Shown here: piece by piece, positions 9,007 through 17,339 of the stretch
Layout of the letters: every line of letters begins with the position of its first letter
Position numbering within the stretch: position 1 is the first letter of the stretch
Assembly: GCA_947458875.1 (NCBI GenBank)
Contig: CANGZD010000011.1
Span: 1-41,977 of the forward strand
Direction of reading: 5' to 3'
Length of the DNA stretch: 41,977 bases
Source: Sphingobacteriaceae bacterium
GTDB lineage: Bacteria; Bacteroidota; Bacteroidia; Sphingobacteriales; Sphingobacteriaceae
Notes under the pieces: generated by a model
Seen by the model: only the letters and a program-made list of their open reading frames with translations
Database searches by the model: none
What the model was told of the DNA's origin: nothing
Made by a program: the position numbers and the translations under genes

Positions 9007-9678
9007 TTAATGTAATTTATAGAGCTGTTGAATTTCTTCAGGGCTTAATATCCGGTGATAAATAAATAGGTCATCTATACTACCTGCCCAATATTCATTG
9101 ACTGAAGCATGCTTTCCTAATACCAGAAATTCACTAAATCCTGTAATTGTACCAGGATGATTTTTTGTTGCAGCTAAATTGCCATTGATATATACATTTA
9201 TGCTATTACCATCGAATGTACCTACAAAATGATTCCATTCTCCCAATAAAGAAAATCCAAAAACAGAATCAGTTGCAGGGTGGGATACAACCAGACCTGC
9301 ATTATTCGCGTTTGTATTTATGGATATAATGTTGCTAGTATTTTTACAAGCTAACATAGTTCGTTCGTTCTGCGGTTCTGTTCTAAACCAGCAAGACAAG
9401 GTTATTTCATTACTGTTTTGTTGACTCTTAGCTTGAAATATCACATCCTGATTCAATCCATTAAATAAAATCGCTTTTCCGGCTTTTCCTTCAATAAATA
9501 CTGGATTACCTGTAGGATCGCCATCAAATGAATAGCCATGTTGATCTTTTAGATTATCATCAAAATTGAAATAGGAGATCAAACCCTGTGTAGGGTAAGG
9601 ATAGGTGATTTTATCTCTTTTACAAGACCAAAACACACTTGTTAGCACCATCAGCAACAGAAAAAATTTTGTTTTCAT
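9007..9678 (-). CDS. LamG/concanavalin-like domain lipoprotein (tandem paralogue)
   Basis: The 223-residue protein has a lipoprotein signal (MKTKFFLLLMVLTSVFWSC) and a single LamG domain aligned end to end with the next gene. Shared blocks include ISYFNFDDNL, LSCWFRT, GEWNHFVGTFDGNSINVYING, NHPG, and YWAGSIDDLFIYHRILS. It is the promoter-proximal copy of the pair and is divergent from ruvB across a 63-bp gap. Role probably surface carbohydrate or protein binding, inferred only from the fold. The two proteins differ most between residues 60 and 130, where binding loops of this fold often lie. Confidence 0.83.
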   Translation of the reverse strand: MKTKFFLLLMVLTSVFWSCKRDKITYPYPTQGLISYFNFDDNLKDQHGYSFDGDPTGNPVFIEGKAGKAILFNGLNQDVIFQAKSQQNSNEITLSCWFRTEPQNERTMLACKNTSNIISINTNANNAGLVVSHPATDSVFGFSLLGEWNHFVGTFDGNSINVYINGNLAATKNHPGTITGFSEFLVLGKHASVNEYWAGSIDDLFIYHRILSPEEIQQLYKLH

Positions 9679-9741
9679 ATGTTTTACATAAGATTAGATT
9701 AAACTGAAACGTACAAAGCCAAGTTTTCGTATTTTAGCAAG

Positions 9742-10767
9742 ATGTTGAACGAAAACCTGGATCCCAATCCTGAGCATTTAACCCCTGCCGAACGCGATAT
9801 TGAAAAAGTGTTGCGGCCACAGGCATTTGAAGATTTTACGGGTCAGCACAAGATTTTGGAGAACCTCCGCATTTTCGTTCAGGCGGCCAAACAGCGTGGC
9901 GAAGCTTTAGATCATGTATTGCTGCATGGCCCTCCGGGACTGGGCAAAACCACGCTTTCGCATATTATTGCGAACGAAATGGGCGTAGGTATCAAAATCA
10001 CTTCGGGCCCGGTACTGGATAAACCCGGTGATCTGGCCGGCCTGCTGACCAATCTGGAAGAAGGCGATATCTTGTTCATTGATGAAATTCACCGTTTGAG
10101 TCCCTTGGTAGAAGAATACCTGTATTCTGCCATGGAGGATTTCAAGATCGATATCATGCTCGAAACCGGCCCAAATGCCCGTTCGGTGCAAATTTCGCTC
10201 AATCCATTTACCCTGGTGGGTGCCACTACCCGATCAGGTTTACTGACGGCTCCGCTAAGAGCCCGTTTCGGCATCAATTCACGTCTGCAGTATTACGATG
10301 CCAAATTATTGACCACCATTGTGCTGCGCTCGGCTTCTATTTTAAAAACACCGATCAGTGATGAAGGTGCTTATGAAATTGCCCGCCGCAGCCGCGGAAC
10401 TCCGCGTATTGCCAATGCTTTATTACGCCGTACACGCGATTTTGCCCAAATTAAAGGCGACGGTAACATCGATACCGCCATTGCTCAAATAGCGCTCAAT
10501 GCCTTAAATGTAGATGAACACGGACTGGATGAGATGGATAATAAGATCCTTAGTACCATCATTGATAAGTTTAAAGGCGGTCCGGTGGGATTAAAAACCA
10601 TTGCCACGGCCGTAGGCGAAGATGAGGGAACCATTGAAGAGGTCTACGAGCCTTTCCTGATACAGGAGGGCTATTTGATGCGTACCTCTCGGGGTCGAGA
10701 ATGCACCGACCTGGCCTGGCAGCACCTGCATAAAACCAAACCCGGAAGTCATCCTTCTTTGTTTTAA
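9742..10767 (+). CDS. ruvB: Holliday junction branch migration helicase RuvB
   Basis: 341 residues, the usual length. The AAA+ ATPase has Walker [10 protein letters not shown] (63-71), Walker B LFIDEIH (about 111-117), sensor [10 protein letters not shown] (about 158-166) and an arginine-finger region LRARFG. The C-terminal winged helix holds [10 protein letters not shown] and the final [15 protein letters not shown], which binds DNA. With RuvA it drives branch migration in recombination repair; ruvA and ruvC are not in the window. TATTTTAG at 9730-9737 is a near match to a TAnnTTTG box just upstream of the ATG. queG starts 9 nt after the stop, suggesting one transcript. Confidence 0.97.
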   Translation: MLNENLDPNPEHLTPAERDIEKVLRPQAFEDFTGQHKILENLRIFVQAAKQRGEALDHVLLHGPPGLGKTTLSHIIANEMGVGIKITSGPVLDKPGDLAGLLTNLEEGDILFIDEIHRLSPLVEEYLYSAMEDFKIDIMLETGPNARSVQISLNPFTLVGATTRSGLLTAPLRARFGINSRLQYYDAKLLTTIVLRSASILKTPISDEGAYEIARRSRGTPRIANALLRRTRDFAQIKGDGNIDTAIAQIALNALNVDEHGLDEMDNKILSTIIDKFKGGPVGLKTIATAVGEDEGTIEEVYEPFLIQEGYLMRTSRGRECTDLAWQHLHKTKPGSHPSLF

Positions 10768-10776
10768 GGGCAAACC

Positions 10777-11712
10777 ATGCTCCATAGCCAAAAGGAAACA
10801 TACAGCCAATTCATTAAAAATACCGCCCAGGAACTGGGCTTTTTGTTTTGTGGGATTGCGCCTGCCCAATTTCTGGAGGAAGAAGCGCCCAGGCTGGAGC
10901 AATGGCTCAAATCGGCTTACCATGGCGAGATGACTTACATGGAGCACCATTTCGATAAACGCCTGGATCCGCGTTTACTGGTAGATGGGGCCAAATCAGT
11001 TATCAGTTTGGGATTGAATTATTATACTGAAGCGCAACAAGCCGACCCGGAGGCACCCAAAATTTCGATATATGCCCATGGAGAGGATTACCATACGGTG
11101 ATAAAACAAAAGCTGAAAACCTTATTAGAGCGGATGCGTGAAGAGATTGGCGAAATAAACGGACGTGCCTTTGTAGATTCTGCTCCCGTATTAGATAAAG
11201 CCTGGGCAAAACAAGCCGGATTGGGCTGGGTGGGTAAACATACCAACTTGATCAGCAAGCAAAAAGGTTCGTATTTTTTCTTAGCAGAGCTGATTGTAGA
11301 TGTGGAACTGGCTTACGACGCCCCCATGCAGACCGATCATTGCGGCAGCTGCACCCGCTGCATCGATGCCTGCCCTACCGAAGCCATTGTGGCGCCTTAT
11401 GTGGTAGATGGCAGCCGATGCATCTCTTACCTTACCATCGAATTAAAAAACGAGATCCCGGCTGAATTTCAGGGTAAAATGGATAACTGGATGTTTGGCT
11501 GCGACGTTTGCCAGCAGGTTTGCCCCTGGAACCGCTTCTCTATACCCCATCAGGAACCTGCTTTTATACCCCACCCGGATTTACTCGAGATGAACAGCAA
11601 GGATTGGGAAGAAATCACAGAAGAGGTCTTTAGTAAAGTATTCAGCAAATCGGCAGTTAGGCGGACTAAATTTGCTGGATTAAAGCGGAATATTGCGTTT
11701 TTAAAACAGTAG
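10777..11712 (+). CDS. queG: Epoxyqueuosine reductase QueG
   Basis: The 311-residue cobalamin-dependent reductase makes queuosine from epoxyqueuosine at the wobble position of tRNA, the last step of the pathway. Two 4Fe-4S clusters are indicated by [12 protein letters not shown] (Cys189, 192, 195, 199) and Cys215 with CDVCQQVCP (Cys242, 245, 249). Asp134 in FVDSAPVLD is the expected proton donor. The length suits the short form without extra HEAT repeats. It sits 9 nt after ruvB; the GNAT gene follows 28 nt later. Confidence 0.95.
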   Translation: MLHSQKETYSQFIKNTAQELGFLFCGIAPAQFLEEEAPRLEQWLKSAYHGEMTYMEHHFDKRLDPRLLVDGAKSVISLGLNYYTEAQQADPEAPKISIYAHGEDYHTVIKQKLKTLLERMREEIGEINGRAFVDSAPVLDKAWAKQAGLGWVGKHTNLISKQKGSYFFLAELIVDVELAYDAPMQTDHCGSCTRCIDACPTEAIVAPYVVDGSRCISYLTIELKNEIPAEFQGKMDNWMFGCDVCQQVCPWNRFSIPHQEPAFIPHPDLLEMNSKDWEEITEEVFSKVFSKSAVRRTKFAGLKRNIAFLKQ

Positions 11713-11740
11713 TGAGGTTTGCTATTGGAGAGATCATACG

Positions 11741-12268
11741 ATGAATAAAATCAGCATTAGAAAAATTGGCCTGAATGACCTGGAACAATTACAGTACATC
11801 AGCCGACAGATTTTTACAGAAACTTTTGCTGCTACCAGCGACCCGGCCAACTTGAAGAAATACCTGAACGAAGCTTATGCTACAATTAAGCTAAGTGAAG
11901 AATTAAATCATCCTGAATCTGCCTTTTATTTTGCCGAACTGGATGGCAATGTGCTGGGTTATTTGAAAATCAATACCGGAACTGCACAAACGGAGATTCA
12001 GGAAGCAAATGCACTCGAAGTGCAACGCATTTATGTATTGGCGGCCTATCATGGTAAACAAGTTGGTCAATTACTGATGGATAAAGCGATTGAATTGGGC
12101 AAAGCCCAAAAGGTTGATTTTGTATGGTTAGGTGTTTGGGAAGAAAATCCAAGAGCCATCCGCTTTTATGAGAAAAATGGCTTTGTGGTTTTTGGAACTC
12201 ATCAATTCCAATTTGGCAACGAATTGGAAACGGATATCATGATGAAGCTGGTTTTGGGAAATGAGTAA
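11741..12268 (+). CDS. GNAT family N-acetyltransferase
   Basis: The 175-residue protein is a single GNAT fold. Visible parts are an N-terminal IRKIGLNDLEQLQYI strand-helix, the acetyl-CoA-binding stretch EVQRIYVLAAYHGKQVGQLLMDKAI (about 89-113, written here as one region) and the C-terminal WLGVWEENPRAIRFYEKNGF motif. It transfers an acetyl group to an unidentified amine; closest overall style is the YjaB/PaiA-like group of small acetyltransferases. A GGAGAG stretch about 12 nt before the ATG could serve as a ribosome binding site. It follows queG by 28 nt and is followed by a repeat-filled spacer with no close terminator. Confidence 0.85.
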   Translation: MNKISIRKIGLNDLEQLQYISRQIFTETFAATSDPANLKKYLNEAYATIKLSEELNHPESAFYFAELDGNVLGYLKINTGTAQTEIQEANALEVQRIYVLAAYHGKQVGQLLMDKAIELGKAQKVDFVWLGVWEENPRAIRFYEKNGFVVFGTHQFQFGNELETDIMMKLVLGNE

Positions 12269-12290
12269 TTAGTAGTTAAACTGATTTTTA

Positions 12291-12401
12291 ACGTCATTTC
12301 GAAACAGCCGTTAGGCTGGTGAGAAATCTCTCCCAGAAATGTGGCTAAGAGATTTCTCGCCCTTCTTCATTTTATGACAGAGGGATATGATCGAAATGAC
12401 G
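12291..12401. repeat. Dispersed palindromic intergenic repeat, copy 1
   Basis: An 11-bp perfect inverted repeat, CGTCATTTCGA (12292-12302) and TCGAAATGACG (12391-12401), encloses an inner inverted repeat, GAGAAATCTC (12321-12330) and GAGATTTCTC (12349-12358). The same nested arms recur at 16269-16375 and, decayed, at 41329-41417. It has no coding content and resembles a REP/MITE-like element. Confidence 0.8.
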
Positions 12402-12951
12402 GGATGCTTAGTTTGTTCGATTCGCCCAGGACGACAAAAAATTTGTAGGGCTTGTGCGCTCTTTCTGAAACTTTCTGCGCTGTGACTGCTTCTGCACTCT
12501 TTGTAATCGATTCTGCGCTCTTTATAAGTGCTTGTGCGCTCTTTATAAGTGCTTGTGCACTCTTTATAAGTACGTATGCGCTCTTTGTAAACACTTTTGC
12601 GCTCTTTGTACGTGCTTCTGCACCTTTAATACGTACTCCTGCACCTTTTACACGTGCTTCTGCACCTTTTGTACAGGCTTCTGCACCTTTAATAAGTACT
12701 CCTGCACCTTTTACACGTGCTTCTGCACTTTTTGTACAGGCTTCTGCACCTTTTGCACGTGCTCCTGCACCTTTTACTAATGCTTCTGAACCTTTTACTA
12801 ATGCTTCTGAACCTTTTACACAGGCTTCTGCACCTTTTGTACGTGCTTCTGCACCTTTAATAAGTACTCCTGCACCTTTTACAAATGCCTCTGCACCTTT
12901 TACACGGGCTTCTGCACTCTTTGTAAGTGAGCCTGCGCTATTGATGGGCAC
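12367..12951 (-). other. Doubtful ORF: Ala/Lys-rich heptad-repeat protein over the 21-bp array
   Basis: If translated, this 194-residue ORF would be a chain of about 22 heptads of the form A-E-A-R-V-K-G with Lys at every seventh position, a likely amphipathic helix or low-complexity basic protein. Against it: the start is GTG inside a degenerate repeat unit, the C-terminal 25 codons run through the noncoding palindromic repeat at 12391-12401, a strong terminator (12975-13012) blocks read-through from upstream, and two other frames are equally open. Codon variation is not clearly synonymous. Kept only so that the alternative is on record. Confidence 0.2.
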
Positions 12952-12973
12952 TGCTGCGATAATTGTGGAGTCA
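12452..12973. repeat. Array of 25 tandem 21-bp repeats
   Basis: Consecutive degenerate units follow the pattern TCTGCACCTTTTACACGTGC plus T. One unit (12473-12490) is 18 bp; all the rest are 21 bp. A 63-bp higher-order period is visible: units at 12617-12679 and 12680-12742 repeat as triplets, and 12848-12910 resembles them. Because 21 is a multiple of three, several frames on both strands stay open. Minus: an Ala/Glu/Lys heptad repeat of type AEARVKG with an almost invariant Lys (12367-12951, GTG start). Plus: SAPFTRA-like heptads (TTG 12452 to TAA 12974). Neither strand has a good start context. I treat this as a minisatellite of unknown role, possibly coding. Confidence 0.9.
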
Positions 12974-12974
12974 T

Positions 12975-13013
12975 AAAAAAAGCCTCCCCGGTACTCCGGA
13001 GAGGCTTTTTTTC
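12975..13013. terminator. Bidirectional terminator between the 21-bp array and the BNR gene
   Basis: AAAAAAGCCTC and GAGGCTTTTTT arms enclose CCGG-TACT-CCGG with a single C-A mismatch, and T-runs lie on both sides. It directly follows the end of the 21-bp array on the plus strand and the stop of the BNR gene on the minus strand. Confidence 0.9.
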
Positions 13014-16000
13014 TTATTGGATGGGCTTGTACTCTTTAAAAGGGTTGACCTTGGTGGCTTCGGCTTTTTGGCGGAAGGCTGGCCATTCTTTCTCGAAATA
13101 AGCGTTCACTTTGTCGATGAAATCTTTAGTGAGCTGCTCCGCTTGTTCAATCAGTTTTATTTCCTGTAAACCAGGTATGCTTGGTTTATTCAGGATGGCA
13201 CCTTGCGCCTCATTGAGTTTTCCGGTTGCGGTGAGCTGGTATGGACGACCGTAACCTTGTTTCTCCAGGCGTTTACCTTGCAGCACTTCCTTGATCTTTT
13301 TGATGCTATCTTGCTGGACTTTAGCCTGCTTCATCAAATCTTTAGCTTCAGCATTTTCTAAACCATTTAAGCCTGCAGCAATGCGAGCGGCAATTTCATT
13401 GCTTTCGTCTAGGCGATCCATGGCTTCGGTGAGTTTTTGCACACTGATTGCAATTCGATCGATCTGCTTGCGCTTTTCGGCATATATTTCTGCAGAGAAA
13501 GGCACACGCGGATCTGCAATAAAGCTGACATTAATTGAATCTTTGAATGTTCCGTAGCTAAGCACCGCTTTATAAGTTCCAGGAAATGCGGTCAAGCCCC
13601 CGCGTTCATCGTATTTATTTTTTGGTTTCGGGCTTCCCGGATAACGGATTCCCTTCTCTTCCAGTCCCCATTCAATGTAATTCAAACCGGTATCTACCTG
13701 GGTTTGTACCAGGGTACGGATCAGTTTACCATCAAGGGTATAAATTCGGGTGACCAGGCTATCGGCAGCAGATTTGGTTTTGCTGTCTTTTTTATCGGCA
13801 GCTTTAGCTGGCATTTTCACAAATAATGGGATGCGAACAGAACCAGATGTGCGATTTTGCGCTTCATAGGTAGCATCCGCTGCAAACTCAATCCCAACAG
13901 CTTTCAAACGACCCATCACATCAACAGCCTGCGTTGCCTCAACCAGCATGAAGTCTTTTTGTCCTTCGGCGGCCAGTTTGCGGAGTGGTTTAATATCGTC
14001 CAAAATCCAAATTCCGCGGCCAAAGGTGGCAATAGCCAGATCGGCTTCGCGTTCTTGCAAAGCCAGGTCCATGGTAGATACCGATGGATAGCCGTTTTTA
14101 AACTGTGTAAATGTTTTGCCTTCGTCTATACTTACCCAAAGCCCGTTTTCGGTTCCGGCGAATACCAGTTTAGGCTGTACCGGATCTTGCAGGATGCAAA
14201 GGGCATAACCTTTCACTTTTTTGTCGTCGAGGATGCGTTCCCAGGTTTTACCAAAATCTTTGGTGCGGTACACATAAGGTGCAAAATCGCCCTGACGGTA
14301 ATTATTGGCCACTACCCAGGCTTCGGCGGCATTGTAGCTTGAAGCCTGAATTTGCGGAATCCAACTTTCTTTAGGCAAGCCTTTGATATTTGGTGTCAAA
14401 TTGGTCCAGGTTTTTCCACCATCGCGGGTCAATTGCACATTGCCATCATCGGTTCCTGCCCAAATCACCTGGTTGTTGATTTTGCTTGGGGCGATGGTCA
14501 AAATGGTATTGTGGTTTTCGGCAGCGGTAATATCAATAGTCAAACCACCACTTTGCTCCTGCTTTTGTTGTTCAGGGTTGTTCAGGGTAAGATCGGGTGA
14601 AATGATCTCCCAGCTAATGCCTTTATTGGTACTTTTATGTACAAACTGGCTACCATAATAAATGGTGTTAGTATTGGTTGGATCTTGTGCGAAGGCCGCA
14701 TTCCAATTGAAACGTAAGCGAGTTTTCAAATCTGGTGCGGGCGGGCGTAGGCTATAAGTGTAGCCACTTTGCTTGTCATAACGTGCCAATGCTCCACCCT
14801 GCGACATGGCATAGCCATAACGGCTATCTTCAGGATCGGGAATTACATCAAATCCATCACCCCCCAAAACGGTTTGCCAGTAGGCATTACGTATACCCCC
14901 ATCACGCCAGATATAAGCTGGACCGGTCCAGGAGCCATTGTCTTGCAAACCGCCATATACATTGTACGGCATCTCGTTGTCTACATTGATGTGGTAGAAC
15001 TGTCCTAAAGGCAGTGATTCTACATAGGTCCATTTTTTACCGCGGTCACGAGAAATGGCTATACCGCCATCGTTACCGTCAATAATAAAAGATGGGTCTT
15101 GCGGATGGATCCACCAGGCATGGTGATCGGGATGCACCCCTGAATAGGGAATGATCACTTCAAATGATTTACCTCCGTCTTCGCTGCGGGCAATCATCTG
15201 GTAAATATTGTACAAGCGGTTCTCATTTTGCGGATCTACGGCAATGTCCTGAAAGTAAAACGGTCGGTTGTTCACGAATTGTGCATCGGTATTCACTACT
15301 TCCCAATGGTAGCCGCCATCATCAGAACGGTAGAGCGCATTTTTAGCAGATTCGATCATGGCATATACCCGGTTTGGTTGACTCGGAGCAATGGCGATAC
15401 CGATACGGCCCAGTTCACCGTCGGGGATACCATTGTTTTTATCGAGTTTGGTCCAGTTTTTACCCCCATCAAGGGTCATGTAAAAACCTGAGCCGGGCCC
15501 ACCTGATTTAAAATCGTAAGCGGTACGACGCATTTGCCACATGTTGACGAATAATTTATTCGGGTTGGAAGGATCCATGACCATATCTCCAACTCCTGAT
15601 GAGGAATTGGTATATAATATTTTAGTCCAGCTTTCTCCGCCATCGGTGGTTTTATAGACGCCTCTTTCGCTATGCTCAGCAAAAGGGTTACCCATGGCGC
15701 CCACATAAATGGTATTTGGATTTTGTGGATCGATCAAAATGCGGTGAATGGTAATGGTTTTCTCCAATCCCATGCTTTTCCAGGTTTTTCCACCATCCAT
15801 ACTTTTATAGATCCCTTGACCGAGGTTAATGGAATTGCGTGGGTTTCCCTCGCCGGTTCCCACCCAAATGATATTGGGATTGTTCTGCTGTACTGCAAGG
15901 GCACCCACATTAATGGTTGGATTGGCGTCGAAGATGCTGGACCAGGTGGTTCCTCCGTTTTCAGTTTTCCATACGCCTCCGGAGGCTGCGCCGATATAAA

Positions 16001-16172
16001 TGATATCGGGATTGGCTTCTACAGCGGCTATAGCCGTTACGCGGCCGCTCATACTGCCTGGCCCAATATTACGGGGCTTCATGGCCTTGAACAGGTTAAA
16101 ATCCACTTGCTGAGCAATGGCGCTCAATGAAAAAATACATAAAATAATGATGCTTAGGTATTGCTTTCTCAT
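13014..16172 (-). CDS. Secreted BNR/Asp-box beta-propeller protein (sortilin/VPS10-like)
   Basis: From the ATG at 16172 the protein is 1052 residues. This start is chosen because MRKQYLSIIILCIFSLSAIAQ is a clean signal peptide; an upstream in-frame start at 16229 would bury it. At least ten Asp-box (S/T-x-D-G-G-x-T-W-like) motifs recur: KTENGGTTW, KSMDGGKTW, KTTDGGESW, MTLDGGKNW, RSDDGGYHW, RSEDGGKSF, TRDGGKTW, RTKDFGKTW, SIDEGKTF. These indicate two seven- to ten-bladed propellers over roughly the first 720 residues. The C-terminal 300 residues hold an immunoglobulin-like strand region and a helical stretch, with no visible sorting domain. Family members are annotated as glycosyl hydrolase-like or VPS10-like, but no catalytic residues can be assigned here. 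Confidence 0.87.
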   Translation of the reverse strand: MRKQYLSIIILCIFSLSAIAQQVDFNLFKAMKPRNIGPGSMSGRVTAIAAVEANPDIIYIGAASGGVWKTENGGTTWSSIFDANPTINVGALAVQQNNPNIIWVGTGEGNPRNSINLGQGIYKSMDGGKTWKSMGLEKTITIHRILIDPQNPNTIYVGAMGNPFAEHSERGVYKTTDGGESWTKILYTNSSSGVGDMVMDPSNPNKLFVNMWQMRRTAYDFKSGGPGSGFYMTLDGGKNWTKLDKNNGIPDGELGRIGIAIAPSQPNRVYAMIESAKNALYRSDDGGYHWEVVNTDAQFVNNRPFYFQDIAVDPQNENRLYNIYQMIARSEDGGKSFEVIIPYSGVHPDHHAWWIHPQDPSFIIDGNDGGIAISRDRGKKWTYVESLPLGQFYHINVDNEMPYNVYGGLQDNGSWTGPAYIWRDGGIRNAYWQTVLGGDGFDVIPDPEDSRYGYAMSQGGALARYDKQSGYTYSLRPPAPDLKTRLRFNWNAAFAQDPTNTNTIYYGSQFVHKSTNKGISWEIISPDLTLNNPEQQKQEQSGGLTIDITAAENHNTILTIAPSKINNQVIWAGTDDGNVQLTRDGGKTWTNLTPNIKGLPKESWIPQIQASSYNAAEAWVVANNYRQGDFAPYVYRTKDFGKTWERILDDKKVKGYALCILQDPVQPKLVFAGTENGLWVSIDEGKTFTQFKNGYPSVSTMDLALQEREADLAIATFGRGIWILDDIKPLRKLAAEGQKDFMLVEATQAVDVMGRLKAVGIEFAADATYEAQNRTSGSVRIPLFVKMPAKAADKKDSKTKSAADSLVTRIYTLDGKLIRTLVQTQVDTGLNYIEWGLEEKGIRYPGSPKPKNKYDERGGLTAFPGTYKAVLSYGTFKDSINVSFIADPRVPFSAEIYAEKRKQIDRIAISVQKLTEAMDRLDESNEIAARIAAGLNGLENAEAKDLMKQAKVQQDSIKKIKEVLQGKRLEKQGYGRPYQLTATGKLNEAQGAILNKPSIPGLQEIKLIEQAEQLTKDFIDKVNAYFEKEWPAFRQKAEATKVNPFKEYKPIQ

Positions 16173-16229
16173 GTTGAGTGATATAATTGGTGATCGTTTG
16201 AAATTCGGTAATATCTGTGAAATAAACAA

Positions 16230-16256
16230 TAAAGCCCGTATTTTATCACGGGCTTG
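16230..16256 (-). terminator. Stem-loop downstream of the exonuclease gene
   Basis: AAGCCCGT (16232-16239) and ACGGGCTT (16248-16255) form an 8-bp stem. On the minus strand it is followed by TATTGTTT. It could end transcripts from mutS and the exonuclease before they reach the BNR gene, about 165 nt past the exonuclease stop. Confidence 0.6.
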
Positions 16257-16268
16257 TTACAATCATTC

Positions 16269-16410
16269 CGTCATTTCGAATACCGATTTATCGGGATGAG
16301 AAATCTCTACTGAAAAACTTAAAGAGATTTCTCGCCCTACTTAGCTTAAGGTATCGAAATATTATCGAAATGACGAAACGTTTAGATCCTTCGACAAGCT
16401 CAGGATGACA
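16269..16410. repeat. Dispersed palindromic intergenic repeat, copy 2, plus a second-family fragment
   Basis: CGTCATTTCGA (16269-16279) pairs with TCGAAATGACG (16365-16375); GAGAAATCTC (16298-16307) pairs with GAGATTTCTC (16324-16333). All four arms match copy 1 exactly while the spacers differ. Immediately beyond is TCCTTCGACAAGCTCAGGAT followed by GACA (about 16387-16410), half of a second repeat family seen again at 32381-32456. Confidence 0.8.
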
Positions 16411-16421
16411 AAGCTGAACAC

Positions 16422-17336
16422 CTATTCCTTGCCGAATTTTTTTTGCAATTGGTTTAGCATATCGTTGTCGATGGGCTTGGCTGGTTTTACTTCTCCTAAA
16501 TCGAGTTTAGACTGCTCTCCTACCGCATTTTTCTGCTGCTGCCAGCGATCCCAGATCTGAGAGAGCTTTTTCTTTGTGGTCAATGCAAAATCGCCCTGCA
16601 TCATCCAAGCATAGTAACTGGGTTCGGCTTTAAATACTTCTACACAGGTTTTGCCTTTGTGCTTGCCGAAATTGAATACTTCATTGCCTTTATCATCGTA
16701 AACCAAACGTCCGGCCAGATCGGCCCATTTATTCTGACTAGTGAAAGCGTGTAAGGCGGGCACATCGTTTTGTACCGGAATGCATTTATTGCCCCGTCGA
16801 TCCTCCCATTCCCGGTTTTGGTAGCGTTCTACCTGCGCCAGCAATACTTCGTAAGTGGCACGGATGTCGGCTTCGGCAGAGTGGGCATTCTCAAGGGTTT
16901 TACCACAATAAAACTGGTAAGCTGCCTTCAGGGTGCGCTGTTCCATCTGGTGGAAAATATTTTGTGCATCCACAAAGTGACGGTTATCTACATCAAAGTC
17001 TATCCCGGCACGTAAGAATTCTTCTACCAACATCGGGATATCGAATTTATTAGAGTTGTATCCTGCCAGGTCACAATCGTCTAGAAAGCGGGCCAGCTCC
17101 TCGCCCACCTGTTTAAAAGTAGGCTCGTGCTGTATGTCTTCATCATAAATGCCATGCACCAGCGATGCTTCGAGTGGAATTGGCATCTCTGGGTTCACAC
17201 GCAGGGTTTTTACCTGCTCGGTACCATCGGGCATGGCCTTTAAAATGGATATCTCTACAATCCGGTCGGAAGATACATTGATACCGGTGCTTTCGATATC
17301 GAAAAAGGCCAAAGGCCGCTTTAAATTCAGTTTCAT
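16422..17336 (-). CDS. DEDDh 3'-5' exonuclease, PolIII-epsilon/ExoX-like
   Basis: The 304-residue protein has an N-terminal DEDDh exonuclease domain with Asp13 and Glu15 (FFDIESTG), Asp99 (NKFDIPML), His152 and Asp157 (HSAEADIRAT), so all metal and catalytic residues are present. The C-terminal part carries VFNFGKHKGKTC and a YYAWMMQGDFALTTKKKL segment, typical of the small domain found at the end of ExoX-like exonucleases. It degrades DNA 3' to 5'. It starts 3 nt after the mutS stop, so the two are almost certainly cotranscribed; a role in the excision step of mismatch repair is a reasonable inference. It is not the DnaQ proofreading subunit by context. Confidence 0.9.
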   Translation of the reverse strand: MKLNLKRPLAFFDIESTGINVSSDRIVEISILKAMPDGTEQVKTLRVNPEMPIPLEASLVHGIYDEDIQHEPTFKQVGEELARFLDDCDLAGYNSNKFDIPMLVEEFLRAGIDFDVDNRHFVDAQNIFHQMEQRTLKAAYQFYCGKTLENAHSAEADIRATYEVLLAQVERYQNREWEDRRGNKCIPVQNDVPALHAFTSQNKWADLAGRLVYDDKGNEVFNFGKHKGKTCVEVFKAEPSYYAWMMQGDFALTTKKKLSQIWDRWQQQKNAVGEQSKLDLGEVKPAKPIDNDMLNQLQKKFGKE

Positions 17337-17339
17337 GTT

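Noticed and set aside
12532-12780. Cys-rich plus-strand ORF in the 21-bp array
   Set aside because: A third open frame in the same repeats; it arises from the 21-bp period and has no start context.
12452-12973. CRISPR array
   Set aside because: Units are contiguous 21-mers with no spacers, and no cas genes are present.
13857-16130. Several long plus-strand ORFs opposite the BNR gene
   Set aside because: They lack family motifs and start context, and the minus frame carries a complete series of Asp-box repeats.
16173-16229. Longer start of the BNR protein
   Set aside because: It would place 19 residues before a clean signal peptide; the MRKQYLS start is better.
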